Part shown: piece by piece, positions 47,357 through 56,398 of the stretch
How the letters are laid out: every line of letters starts with the position of its first letter
Numbering within the stretch: position 1 is the stretch's first letter
NCBI RefSeq assembly: GCF_000217955.3
Contig: NZ_AFOY02000009.1
Location: 1 to 64,000 of the forward strand
Length of the DNA: 64,000 bases
From: Pseudomonas fluorescens HK44
GTDB taxonomy: Bacteria > Pseudomonadota > Gammaproteobacteria > Pseudomonadales > Pseudomonadaceae
Reading direction: 5' to 3'
Program-made: the position numbers and the translations under genes
Notes under the pieces: model-generated
Database searches by the model: none
What the model was told of the DNA's origin: nothing
What the model saw: the letters and a program-made list of their open reading frames with translations, nothing else

Positions 47357-49072
47357 ATGCGCACCAGTCAATATTTGCTCGCCACACAGAAAGAAACGCC
47401 TTCCGATGCGGTCGTCGTCAGCCATCAGCTGATGCTGCGCGCCGGCATGATCCGCAAACTCGCCTCCGGCCTGTACACCTGGCTGCCGATGGGCTTGCGA
47501 GTGATGCGCAAGGTCGAAGCCATCGTTCGTGAAGAAATGAACGCCGCCGGCTCTCTCGAAGTGTTGATGCCGAGCACTCAACCGGCTGAACTGTGGCAGG
47601 AATCCGGTCGCTGGGAAGAGTACGGCCCTGAACTGCTGCGCTTCAAGGATCGTCACGGTCGCGACTTCTGCGCCGGCCCGACTCACGAAGAAGTGATTAC
47701 CGACCTGATGCGCAACGAGTTGAGCAGCTACAAGCAGCTGCCGATCAACCTGTACCAGATCCAGACCAAATTCCGCGACGAAATCCGCCCACGCTTCGGC
47801 TTGATGCGCGGTCGCGAGTTCATCATGAAGGACGCCTACTCCTTCCACGCCGACCAGGCATCGCTGCAGGTCACTTACGACCGCATGCACCAGGCGTACT
47901 GCAACGTGTTCACCCGCCTGGGCCTGAAGTTCCGCCCGGTTGAAGCCGACAACGGCTCCATCGGCGGCGCCGGCTCCCACGAGTTCCACGTACTGGCCGA
48001 ATCCGGCGAAGACGACATCGTCTTCAGCAACGGTTCCGACTACGCAGCGAACATCGAGAAAGCCGAAGCCGTGCCACGCGAAACCTCGCGTGCCGCACCG
48101 TCTGAAGAGTTGCGCCTGGTCGACACCCCGAACGCGAAAACCATCGCGCAATTGGTCGAAGGCTTCAATCTGCCAATCGAGAAGACCATCAAGACCCTGG
48201 TGGTTCACGCCGAAGAGAAAGGCAAGCTGATTGCCCTGATCATCCGTGGCGACCACGAACTGAACGAAATCAAGGCCGCCAACCAGCCTGGCGTCGCCAG
48301 CCCGCTGGTCATGGCCTCCGAAGCCGAACTGCGCGACGCCATTGGCGCCGGCGCCGGCTCCCTTGGCCCGTTGAACCTGCCGCTGCCAATCATCATCGAC
48401 CGTTCCGTCGAGCTGATGAGCGACTTCGGCATCGGCGCCAACATCGACGACAAACACTACTTCGGCGTGAACTGGGAGCGCGATCTGCCAGTACCGACCG
48501 TTGCCGACCTGCGTAACGTCGTGGCCGGCGACCCGAGCCCTGACGGCAAAGGCACCCTGGAAATCAAGCGCGGCATCGAAGTCGGACACATCTTCCAGCT
48601 AGGCAACAAGTACAGCAAAGCGATGAAGTGCGAAGTACTCGGCGAGAACGGCAAGCCGGTCACCCTGGAAATGGGTTGCTATGGCATCGGCGTGTCCCGC
48701 GTGGTGGCTGCGGCCATCGAGCAGAACAACGACGAGAAAGGCATCATCTGGAGCGACGCCCTCGCGCCCTTCCAGATCGCCCTGGTGCCTCTGCGCTACG
48801 AAACCGAGCAGGTTCGCGAAGCGACCGACAAGCTGTACGCGGAACTGACCGCTGCCGGCTTCGAAGTGCTGCTGGACGATCGCGACAAGAAAACCAGCCC
48901 GGGCATCAAGTTCGCGGACATGGAGCTGATCGGCATTCCTCACCGGATCGTGGTCAGTGACCGCGGCCTTGCCGAAGGCAACCTGGAATACAAGAGCCGT
49001 ACCGAGGCCGAGCCGCAAGCGCTGCCGGTCGCTGACGTACTGTCGTTCCTTCAGGCTCGTATCCGCCGCTGA
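47357..49072 (+). CDS. proS: prolyl-tRNA synthetase
   Basis: 571-residue class II synthetase of the bacterial type. Motif 1 is near [21 protein letters not shown], motif 2 is [25 protein letters not shown]-like ([17 protein letters not shown]), and motif 3 is [17 protein letters not shown]. The YbaK-like editing domain is inserted in the middle (about 230-390). Length and order fit proS. Confidence 0.97.
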   Translation: MRTSQYLLATQKETPSDAVVVSHQLMLRAGMIRKLASGLYTWLPMGLRVMRKVEAIVREEMNAAGSLEVLMPSTQPAELWQESGRWEEYGPELLRFKDRHGRDFCAGPTHEEVITDLMRNELSSYKQLPINLYQIQTKFRDEIRPRFGLMRGREFIMKDAYSFHADQASLQVTYDRMHQAYCNVFTRLGLKFRPVEADNGSIGGAGSHEFHVLAESGEDDIVFSNGSDYAANIEKAEAVPRETSRAAPSEELRLVDTPNAKTIAQLVEGFNLPIEKTIKTLVVHAEEKGKLIALIIRGDHELNEIKAANQPGVASPLVMASEAELRDAIGAGAGSLGPLNLPLPIIIDRSVELMSDFGIGANIDDKHYFGVNWERDLPVPTVADLRNVVAGDPSPDGKGTLEIKRGIEVGHIFQLGNKYSKAMKCEVLGENGKPVTLEMGCYGIGVSRVVAAAIEQNNDEKGIIWSDALAPFQIALVPLRYETEQVREATDKLYAELTAAGFEVLLDDRDKKTSPGIKFADMELIGIPHRIVVSDRGLAEGNLEYKSRTEAEPQALPVADVLSFLQARIRR

Positions 49073-49089
49073 CACCAGATAGAGAAGTC

Positions 49090-50043
49090 ATGTTCAAGCG
49101 AAACACCTTAAGCCTCGGTGGTGCCGCCCTGTGCGGCACCCTGTTGCTCGGCGGCTGCGCCAATCAGATGTCACAACGCAGCGAGCACGAGGAACGCATC
49201 GAGCGCAAACTGCTCGATCACAGCCTGCAGATCGATGTCGGCGAGCCTAAGGTGCTTGAGCTGCCGCAACGCCGGGTACGGATTCACGAGCAGAAGACCT
49301 TCGAAGTCACCGAGTACGATGTCACCCGGCGCTACGATCGTTACACGCCTTACCAACCCTGGCGCAAGGTCTACGAGATTCCTCTGGGCGCAGTGGCTTT
49401 GGTGGGCGGTGTCGGCGCGAACATCGCCAATGTGTTCGCCCTCGGCAACCTGCCAGACAGCATGACCAAGGACTGGATCAGCACAGGCATTGCCGGGCTC
49501 AACCCGTTCATGAACATACAGTCCCATGGTCGCGCACAACAGAACCTGGCCGGCATCGATGAAGTCCAGCGTGATAAGCGCATGGAATATTCGAGCCTGC
49601 CATGGAGCGAGCGCCCGGTAGAGGTCAAGGCCGGCACGCAGACCTTCGAGCTCACCACTGACCGCAACGGCGTGTTGCGTTTGAACCTGCTCGACAGCCC
49701 GTTCGCGGAACAGGACCTGAACCGTATCGGCAAGCTGCAGATCACTGTCGAAGATGCTCAGGACGACGTTCACATCGACTCGTCCCTGACGATCAGCAGC
49801 AGCCTGCGCAGTAAACTGCTGGAAGCCCATGCGCTGATTTACGACGACCTCGAAGACGACGAAGTGAGCCAGTGGGTGCACCGGGTCAAACGCCTGTCGG
49901 AGTTGGGTCTGGAAGAAGAAGCCAGCGAGCTGGAACAAAGCCTGATCGAACTGACCCGCAACGACCCCGAACTGCAAAGCGAGTTTCTCAAGTCGCTGAC
50001 CAAGGATGCCGGGCGTTTAGTGGCGGATCCAGGCGCAAATTGA
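49090..50043 (+). CDS. putative lipoprotein, unknown
   Basis: 317-residue lipoprotein with lipobox LLLGGC near residue 23 and +2 Ala. A short hydrophobic stretch, LGAVALVGGVGANIANVFALG, lies near residue 100, and the C-terminus is acidic and helical (LSELGLEEEASELEQSLIELT). I do not recognise the family by name. It follows proS by 17 bases with AGAGAAG before the ATG, so it may be read together with proS. Confidence 0.75.
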   Translation: MFKRNTLSLGGAALCGTLLLGGCANQMSQRSEHEERIERKLLDHSLQIDVGEPKVLELPQRRVRIHEQKTFEVTEYDVTRRYDRYTPYQPWRKVYEIPLGAVALVGGVGANIANVFALGNLPDSMTKDWISTGIAGLNPFMNIQSHGRAQQNLAGIDEVQRDKRMEYSSLPWSERPVEVKAGTQTFELTTDRNGVLRLNLLDSPFAEQDLNRIGKLQITVEDAQDDVHIDSSLTISSSLRSKLLEAHALIYDDLEDDEVSQWVHRVKRLSELGLEEEASELEQSLIELTRNDPELQSEFLKSLTKDAGRLVADPGAN

Positions 50044-50056
50044 CGATCTTTTGCTT

Positions 50057-51118
50057 TTAACGATCAAACAGATCCAACTGCTCGAACCCGCCACGCAGAT
50101 CCTGCAAGCGCACGCCGATCCCCAGCAAACGCACGGGCTTGCCACCCCGATTGAACGCCTGAGTCAGCAACAGCTGATAGCTGCCAAGGTCACGCCCTGC
50201 CCCGGCCTGCTCCAGCGTTGTCTGGGTAAAGTCATGGAACTTCACTTTGACGAACGGCTTGCCCGGCCGGTAGCTGCTATCGATCCGCGCCATACGCCCG
50301 TTCAGGGTTTCCAGCAGGTCCGGTAGCTTATCCAGGCAACTGACCAGATCCGGCAGGTCCACATCGTAGGTGTTTTCGACACTCACCGACTGCCGACGGC
50401 TGTCGTTCTGCACCTGCCGATCATCAATCCCCCGCGCCAGACTCCACAGACGCTCGCCAAAGCTGCCAAATTCGCGCACCAGCGCCAACTTGTTCCAGTC
50501 ACGCAACTGCAGGCAATCAACAATACCGAGCTTCGCCAGCTTGTCGGCAGTGACCTTGCCGACGCCATGCAGCTTGCTCACCGGCAACTGCGAGACAAAG
50601 TCCTCGACCTGATCCGGTGTAATCACGAACAACCCGTTGGGCTTTTTCCAGTCACTGGCGATCTTCGCGAGAAACTTGTTCGGCGCCACACCCGCCGAGA
50701 CGGTGATATGCAGCTGATTGGAGACCCGGCGCCGAATGTCCTGGGCAATTCGCGTGGCACTGCCAGCGAAATGCGTACTTTCGGATACGTCGAGGTACGC
50801 CTCATCCAGCGACAAAGGCTCGATCAGGTCGGTGTAATCGCGAAAAATCGTCTGAATCTCTTTCGACGCCTCTCTATAGGCATCCATTCGCGGCTTGACG
50901 ATGACCAGGTCCGGGCACAGCTTCAAGGCATGCCGTGAGGACATGGCCGAGCGCACTCCGTAAGCCCGCGCCTCATAGTTGCACGTCGCGATAACCCCGC
51001 GATGATCCGCCGAGCCCCCCACCGCCAGCGGTTTGCTCGCCAGAGTCGGGTCGTCACGCATCTCGATGGCGGCATAGAAGCAGTCACAATCGACGTGGAT
51101 GATTTTGCGCTGCGTCAT
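50057..51118 (-). CDS. dinB: DNA polymerase IV
   Basis: 353-residue Y-family translesion polymerase. It begins KIIHVDCDCFYAAIEMRDDP and carries the catalytic SLDEAYLDVSES. HhH region and little-finger domain follow. It lacks the extended C-terminal beta-clamp tail beyond EQLDLFDR, which itself fits a clamp-binding motif (QLDLF). Confidence 0.97.
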   Translation of the reverse strand: MTQRKIIHVDCDCFYAAIEMRDDPTLASKPLAVGGSADHRGVIATCNYEARAYGVRSAMSSRHALKLCPDLVIVKPRMDAYREASKEIQTIFRDYTDLIEPLSLDEAYLDVSESTHFAGSATRIAQDIRRRVSNQLHITVSAGVAPNKFLAKIASDWKKPNGLFVITPDQVEDFVSQLPVSKLHGVGKVTADKLAKLGIVDCLQLRDWNKLALVREFGSFGERLWSLARGIDDRQVQNDSRRQSVSVENTYDVDLPDLVSCLDKLPDLLETLNGRMARIDSSYRPGKPFVKVKFHDFTQTTLEQAGAGRDLGSYQLLLTQAFNRGGKPVRLLGIGVRLQDLRGGFEQLDLFDR

Positions 51119-51376
51119 ATAAGGCGGTGTTCAATGAAAGAAAAAGGACTACGGCGAACCGGATCGCCAGTATCTCACTGACAACTGTATATAGCACCAG
51201 TGCTTTGTTTCTTCTCTATTAGCGGTAGGAAATGCCTTCGCTGGATTTATTTTTTCAATCGAAACCAACCCATCAATAGAGCTGAAAGCCTTATGCCACA
51301 AGCCCTCAAGCCCTATCAGACCTCCTTTTTGATACGCTAAGCGATTGAACAGGAACAGAATTTTCTGAATTAGCGA

Positions 51377-51404
51377 TTGACAGCCCAGCGATCCTCTGTA
51401 GAAT
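51377..51404 (+). promoter_or_regulatory. promoter of the first initiator tRNA gene
   Basis: Perfect -35 TTGACA, 16-base spacer, -10 TAGAAT, 13 bases before the mature tRNA. The preceding 300 bases after dinB contain no gene I can support. Confidence 0.85.
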
Positions 51405-51417
51405 GCCGACACACAGA

Positions 51418-51494
<77 letters not shown>

Positions 51495-51500
51495 AACATC

Positions 51501-51532
51501 AAAAAAGGCTACTCGAAAGAGTGGCCTTTTTT
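51501..51532 (+). terminator. terminator of the first initiator tRNA
   Basis: GGCTACTC-GAAA-GAGTGGCC flanked by six A and six T, seven bases after the tRNA end. Confidence 0.92.
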
Positions 51533-51675
51533 GTGCGCATGTGTTTTTTGTCGCCCATCCTCTCCTCTCGTCGCCAGAGCCAAGAAAAAACCCTTTGCGC
51601 TTCTTATACTTAACTTGAGCGCAGCAACCGTTCGAGGTTAATTAACGCTAATTTGACCAAGCGGACTATTAACGG

Positions 51676-51703
51676 TTGACACTCAGGCGATCGTCTGTAG
51701 AAT
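51676..51703 (+). promoter_or_regulatory. promoter of the second initiator tRNA gene
   Basis: TTGACA, 16-base spacer, TAGAAT. The arrangement and much of the spacer match the promoter at 51377, so promoter and gene were duplicated together. Confidence 0.85.
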
Positions 51704-51716
51704 GCCGCCACACAGA

Positions 51717-51793
<77 letters not shown>

Positions 51794-51799
51794 AACATC

Positions 51800-51831
51800 A
51801 AAAAAGGCTGCTCGAAAGAGCGGCCTTTTTT
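51800..51831 (+). terminator. terminator of the second initiator tRNA
   Basis: GGCTGCTC-GAAA-GAGCGGCC with A and T runs. One compensating base-pair change compared with the first copy keeps the stem intact. Confidence 0.92.
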
Positions 51832-52071
51832 GTATCTGTAGAAAAGTCCTTTCGCAACAATGATCTGGCAATGTATTACGAACCTTTGGCGCTCTTCGGA
51901 GTCCACCAGATCAGGCTATGCTGAATCGCAGGCAAGCCTCTCTACGATTGAATGTGCGTAATCCCCGATGCCCGGTGATACGCGTTAATATTTGTGATTA
52001 TTTTTTTCTACAGGGATTGGTAACTTGGCTGGATACCCCCATCCTGTCGCGCACAATCCAAGAGGTGATTG

Positions 52072-54714
52072 ATGCGCGCCAACTCGTCTGATTCACAAGA
52101 CACCGTCACAGCAACACAACCGATCACGGCCACCCGTCTGCACTGGCTGGATCTGGTCAGCAAGTACCGTCAGCCCATTGGCCTGGCGGTTACGTTGCTA
52201 TTGTTCGCTATCGCGTTGATTGCCTGTCGCCATCTATTAAGTGAGCTCGATCTCTACGCCCTGCACGACTCGATTCTGGAAGTGCCGAAGCCAGCCCTGC
52301 TCGGCGCATTGGCTGCAACCATTACAGGCTTCATCATATTGCTCGGCTATGAATGGTCGGCCACGCGTTACGCTGGCGTGAGCTTGCCGCCGCGCACCAT
52401 GATTCTGGGTGGCTTCACCGCATTTGCCATCGGCAATGCCATTGGCCTTTCGCTGCTGTCCGGCGGCTCGGTGCGTTACCGCCTGTACGCACGTCACGGG
52501 CTCGGGGCGTCTGAAGTCGCCCACATGACGTTGTTTGCCAGCCTGTCATTGGGCTGCGCTTTGCCGCCGCTCGCGGCCCTGGCGACACTCAGCAACCTGC
52601 CTGCTGCTTCCGCTGCGCTGCATGTGTCGCAACCCGTGCTGGGTGCAATTGCGATTGCCGTGTTGCTGCTCTGCTCGGTATTGGCCATCGGCCTCTTCCG
52701 CCGCCGCCTGCCAGAACAACCGTATACGGATAATCTGCTGGTTCGCATCGGACGACGCACGCTACGCTTGCCGGGTCGTCGCCTGACCTTCCTGCAATTG
52801 GTGATTACCGCACTGGACGTGGCAGCCGCCGCGACCGTGCTGTATCTGCTGCTGCCGGAAGCTCCACCGTTCGGCGCCTTCCTGCTGGTCTATCTCCTGG
52901 CCCTGGCCGCTGGTGTGCTCAGCCACGTACCAGGCGGTGTCGGGGTATTCGAAGCGATTCTGCTGGCGGCCTTTGCCGACAAACTCGGCGCGGCACCACT
53001 GGCCGCGGCCCTGCTGCTGTATCGCCTGATCTATGTGGTTCTACCGCTATTGGCGGCTTGCGTCCTGCTGCTGATCAATGAAGCGCAACGCCTGTTCAAC
53101 ACTCGCCAATCGCTGCGCGCCGCCTCGGGTATGGCCGCACCGGTACTGGCAATCCTGGTGTTCCTGTCTGGCGTCGTGTTGCTGTTTTCCGGTGCGACAC
53201 CGGAAATCGACACCCGCCTGGAACACATCGGATTCCTGATCCCCCATCGCCTGGTCGATGCCTCGCACTTCGGTGCCAGCCTGATCGGCGTGCTCTGCCT
53301 GCTGCTGGCTCAAGGTCTGCGCCGTCGCCTTTCGGCCGCCTGGATGCTGACCACCATTTTGCTGATGATCGGTGCCGTGCTCTCGCTGCTCAAAGGGTTC
53401 GACTGGGAAGAAGCTTGCCTGATGATCCTGACCGCCAGCTTGCTGGCGATCTTCCGACGCTCGTTCTACCGCCCAAGCCGCTTGACCGAAGTGCCGTTCT
53501 CGCCGCTGTACCTGGTGGCCAGCCTGTGCGTGCTGGGTGCCTCGATCTGGCTGCTGCTGTTTGCCTATCAGGATGTGCCGTACAGCCATCAACTATGGTG
53601 GCAGTTCACCCTGGACTCCGATGCCCCGCGCGGCCTGCGCTCGTTGCTCGGCGCGGCCGTCTTGCTGGTAGTGGTGTCTCTGACCTGGCTGCTGCGCACC
53701 GCTCGCCCGGTGATTCATCAGCCCGACGCCGCAGAGCTGGATAAGGCGCTGAAGATCCTGATGGCCTCGTCGCAACCGGACGGAGGCCTGGCGCTGACCG
53801 GTGACAAGGCGCTACTGTTTCACCCTAACGACGAAGCGTTCTTGATGTATGCGCGTCGTGGCCGCAGTCTGGTGGCCCTGTACGACCCGATCGGCCCGAC
53901 CCAGCAACGCGCAGAAATGATCTGGCAGTTCCGTGACCTCTGCGACCTTCATCACGCCCGTCCGGTGTTCTATCAGGTACGCGCCGAAAACCTGCCGTAC
54001 TACATGGACATCGGCCTGACTGCGATCAAACTGGGCGAAGAAGCCCGGGTTGACCTGCACCGTTTTGATCTCGAGGCCAAGGGCAAAGAGATGAAGGACC
54101 TGCGTTACACCTGGAACCGTGGCACCCGCGATGGCCTGTCGCTGGAAATCTATGAGCCGGGTCATGCCCCCATGGAAGAGCTGAAGGTCATTTCCGATGC
54201 CTGGCTGACCGGCAAGAACGTTCGCGAGAAAGGCTTCTCCCTCGGCCGTTTCAGCGATGATTACCTCAAGCACTTCCGTATTGCGATCATTCACTTTGAA
54301 GGTCGCCCGGTGGCATTCGCCAACCTGCTCGAGACGTATAGCCATGACCTGGCCAGCCTCGACCTGATGCGTGCACACCCGGACGCCCCCAAGCTGACCA
54401 TGGAGTTCATGATGGTCGGCCTGATTCAACATTATAAAAATCATGGATATACACGTTTCAGTCTGGGCATGGTGCCGCTGTCGGGCCTGCAACCCCGTCG
54501 CGGTGCGCCACTGACCCAACGCCTCGGCTCGATGGTGTTTCGCCGTGGCGAGCAGCTCTATAACTTCCAGGGGCTGCGCCGCTTCAAGGACAAATTCCAG
54601 CCTGACTGGGAACCTCGTTACATGGCCGTGCCCGCCGGACTCGATCCGCTGGTGGCACTGGCCGATACCGCCGCCCTGATTGCGGGCGGCTTGACTGGAT
54701 TGGTGAAACGCTGA
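52072..54714 (+). CDS. mprF: bifunctional phosphatidylglycerol aminoacyltransferase/flippase MprF
   Basis: 880-residue membrane enzyme. The N-terminal 530 residues hold about 14 membrane segments (flippase part, with LSGGSVRYRLYARHGL). The C-terminal domain of about 330 residues is a GNAT-like aminoacyl-PG synthase (SLVALYDPIGPTQQRAEM; LGMVPLSGLQPRRGAPL). In P. aeruginosa the homolog makes alanyl-phosphatidylglycerol and raises resistance to cationic peptides and acid. Start ATG 52072, GAGGTGAT upstream. Overlaps the next gene by one base. Confidence 0.94.
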   Translation: MRANSSDSQDTVTATQPITATRLHWLDLVSKYRQPIGLAVTLLLFAIALIACRHLLSELDLYALHDSILEVPKPALLGALAATITGFIILLGYEWSATRYAGVSLPPRTMILGGFTAFAIGNAIGLSLLSGGSVRYRLYARHGLGASEVAHMTLFASLSLGCALPPLAALATLSNLPAASAALHVSQPVLGAIAIAVLLLCSVLAIGLFRRRLPEQPYTDNLLVRIGRRTLRLPGRRLTFLQLVITALDVAAAATVLYLLLPEAPPFGAFLLVYLLALAAGVLSHVPGGVGVFEAILLAAFADKLGAAPLAAALLLYRLIYVVLPLLAACVLLLINEAQRLFNTRQSLRAASGMAAPVLAILVFLSGVVLLFSGATPEIDTRLEHIGFLIPHRLVDASHFGASLIGVLCLLLAQGLRRRLSAAWMLTTILLMIGAVLSLLKGFDWEEACLMILTASLLAIFRRSFYRPSRLTEVPFSPLYLVASLCVLGASIWLLLFAYQDVPYSHQLWWQFTLDSDAPRGLRSLLGAAVLLVVVSLTWLLRTARPVIHQPDAAELDKALKILMASSQPDGGLALTGDKALLFHPNDEAFLMYARRGRSLVALYDPIGPTQQRAEMIWQFRDLCDLHHARPVFYQVRAENLPYYMDIGLTAIKLGEEARVDLHRFDLEAKGKEMKDLRYTWNRGTRDGLSLEIYEPGHAPMEELKVISDAWLTGKNVREKGFSLGRFSDDYLKHFRIAIIHFEGRPVAFANLLETYSHDLASLDLMRAHPDAPKLTMEFMMVGLIQHYKNHGYTRFSLGMVPLSGLQPRRGAPLTQRLGSMVFRRGEQLYNFQGLRRFKDKFQPDWEPRYMAVPAGLDPLVALADTAALIAGGLTGLVKR

Positions 54715-56009
54715 TGATTCAACGCTCCTGGCGGTATGTATTGGCCACTCTGGTGGTGCTGGCTGTGATCCTCGGTGGCGGTTACTGGTACTGGAATCGC
54801 CCGGCACCCGAGCCCACCCTCGAACTGCTGACGCCCATTGACGGCCCGGCAATGACCCGTGTCATTCCCGGCACCACGCCGCGCGCCCAGGTGGTTGTCG
54901 CGGTGAACGAAGATCAGAAGCTCAGCGACAAGCAACTGATGACCCTGAGCCGCGGCGGTGCCGCGCAAATCGTTCAGGTGGTCCTGCCCACAGACTGCAC
55001 GCAACAAGGTAATGCCCTGCAGGCAGCCTTCCAGCAGCTCAAGGGCCCTGCGACCCTGGTCAGCGGTATCGGCCCTGGCGCCGTCCTGGCCTGGCGCTGG
55101 TTGGCCGAGCAGAAGGACGACAAGTCCCAAGCCATTTCAGTAGACCTGGCGCTGGAAAAGCCCGGCTGCACCCACTTACTGCCAAAAAGCGCAGCTCACG
55201 GTCACTGGCTGGTCGCATGGAACGATAACCCGGACGACACCAGCGCCGGCTTCGTGCGCGATCAACCCAATGCCGAAACCAGCATCAGCGACTACGACAT
55301 CAACCTGCCGCAAGTCCTCAACAACGAACTGCGCAAGCTCCTCGTCGGCGCCGACAAGGGCAACGGCGGCCTGAACATTCCGGTGGTCGAAGTGCCTGCC
55401 GGCCAAGCCAAGGACACCGTCACCCTGTTCCTTTCCGGTGACGGCGGCTGGCGTGACCTGGACCGTGACGTGGCCGGTGAAATGGCGAAGATCGGCTACC
55501 CGGTGGTCGGCATCGATACCCTGCGCTACTACTGGCAGCACAAGAGCCCTGAGCAAAGCGCCATTGACCTTACCGAACTGATGCAGCACTACCGCCAGAA
55601 GTGGGGCACCAAACGCTTCATCCTGACGGGCTACTCGTTCGGCGCCGACGTCTTGCCAGCGATCTACAACCGCATGCCGGAAAGCGAACAGCAGCGGGTC
55701 GATGCAATCATCCTGCTGGCCTTTGCCCGTACTGGCAGCTTCGAAATCCAGGTCGAAGGCTGGCTCGGCAATGCCGGCAAAGAGGCCGACACCGGCCCGG
55801 AAATGGCCAAGCTGCCCGCCGACAAGGTGCTGTGCATCTACGGCGCAGAAGAAATCGCCGAGAGTGGATGCACCGACAAGACCGCTGTTGGTGAAGCCTT
55901 GAAGCTGCCGGGCGGCCACCACTTCGACGAGAACTACCCGGCCCTGGCCAAACGCCTGGTCAATGCGATCGAGAAACGTCAGAACAAGGACAAGGTCGCA
56001 GGACAGTGA
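54714..56009 (+). CDS. AcvB/VirJ-type alanyl-phosphatidylglycerol hydrolase
   Basis: 431-residue protein with one N-terminal membrane anchor (VLATLVVLAVILGGGYWYW) and a periplasmic alpha/beta-hydrolase region. The nucleophile elbow is LTGYSFGADVLP (about 310), and the C-terminal His is in GGHHFDENY. The gene next to mprF in P. aeruginosa (PA0919) hydrolyses alanyl-PG, which fits here. TGATG coupling to mprF. Confidence 0.86.
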   Translation: MIQRSWRYVLATLVVLAVILGGGYWYWNRPAPEPTLELLTPIDGPAMTRVIPGTTPRAQVVVAVNEDQKLSDKQLMTLSRGGAAQIVQVVLPTDCTQQGNALQAAFQQLKGPATLVSGIGPGAVLAWRWLAEQKDDKSQAISVDLALEKPGCTHLLPKSAAHGHWLVAWNDNPDDTSAGFVRDQPNAETSISDYDINLPQVLNNELRKLLVGADKGNGGLNIPVVEVPAGQAKDTVTLFLSGDGGWRDLDRDVAGEMAKIGYPVVGIDTLRYYWQHKSPEQSAIDLTELMQHYRQKWGTKRFILTGYSFGADVLPAIYNRMPESEQQRVDAIILLAFARTGSFEIQVEGWLGNAGKEADTGPEMAKLPADKVLCIYGAEEIAESGCTDKTAVGEALKLPGGHHFDENYPALAKRLVNAIEKRQNKDKVAGQ

Positions 56010-56026
56010 CCTGAGCCAGGCTCAAC

Positions 56027-56064
56027 AAAAAGCCCCCGCTGCCGCAAGGCAACGGGGGCTTTTT
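56027..56064 (+). terminator. terminator of the mprF operon
   Basis: AAAAAGCCCCCG pairs with CGGGGGCTTTTT around an inner GCC-GCAA-GGC stem, 18 bases after the stop. Confidence 0.92.
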
Positions 56065-56126
56065 CATGTCACGCCCAGCTCGACCGGACGGCACAGTTCA
56101 CCTGTGGGAAGAGCCGGGCGACGCTC

Positions 56127-56190
56127 GCCTGCTCGCGATAGCATCACCTGGATTGCCTGACACATCGAGGCGCCTGCATCGCGAGCAGGC
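56127..56190. repeat. inverted repeat at the edge of the restriction island
   Basis: Perfect 13-base arms GCCTGCTCGCGAT and ATCGCGAGCAGGC with a 38-base spacer, like a REP pair. It lies in the 389-base gap before hsdR; the remainder of that gap shows no gene, and base composition becomes lower in GC to its right. Confidence 0.75.
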
Positions 56191-56398
56191 ATCTTCAATG
56201 CAGTGCTGCAATCCGCAGCCAAATTCCAACCCCGTCGCCGATGATGCCACTGCGAATAACTTTCAAGGCAATAGGCGCAGGACTAAGCCCTCCCAAGCCA
56301 TAGCCAAATCTGGTCGATCTTGAGTAAGCTCAATGTAATATCGCGCGCACTAAGCTCAACTACGCGCAATCAAGGGACGAGCATGCATAGGATCGAAT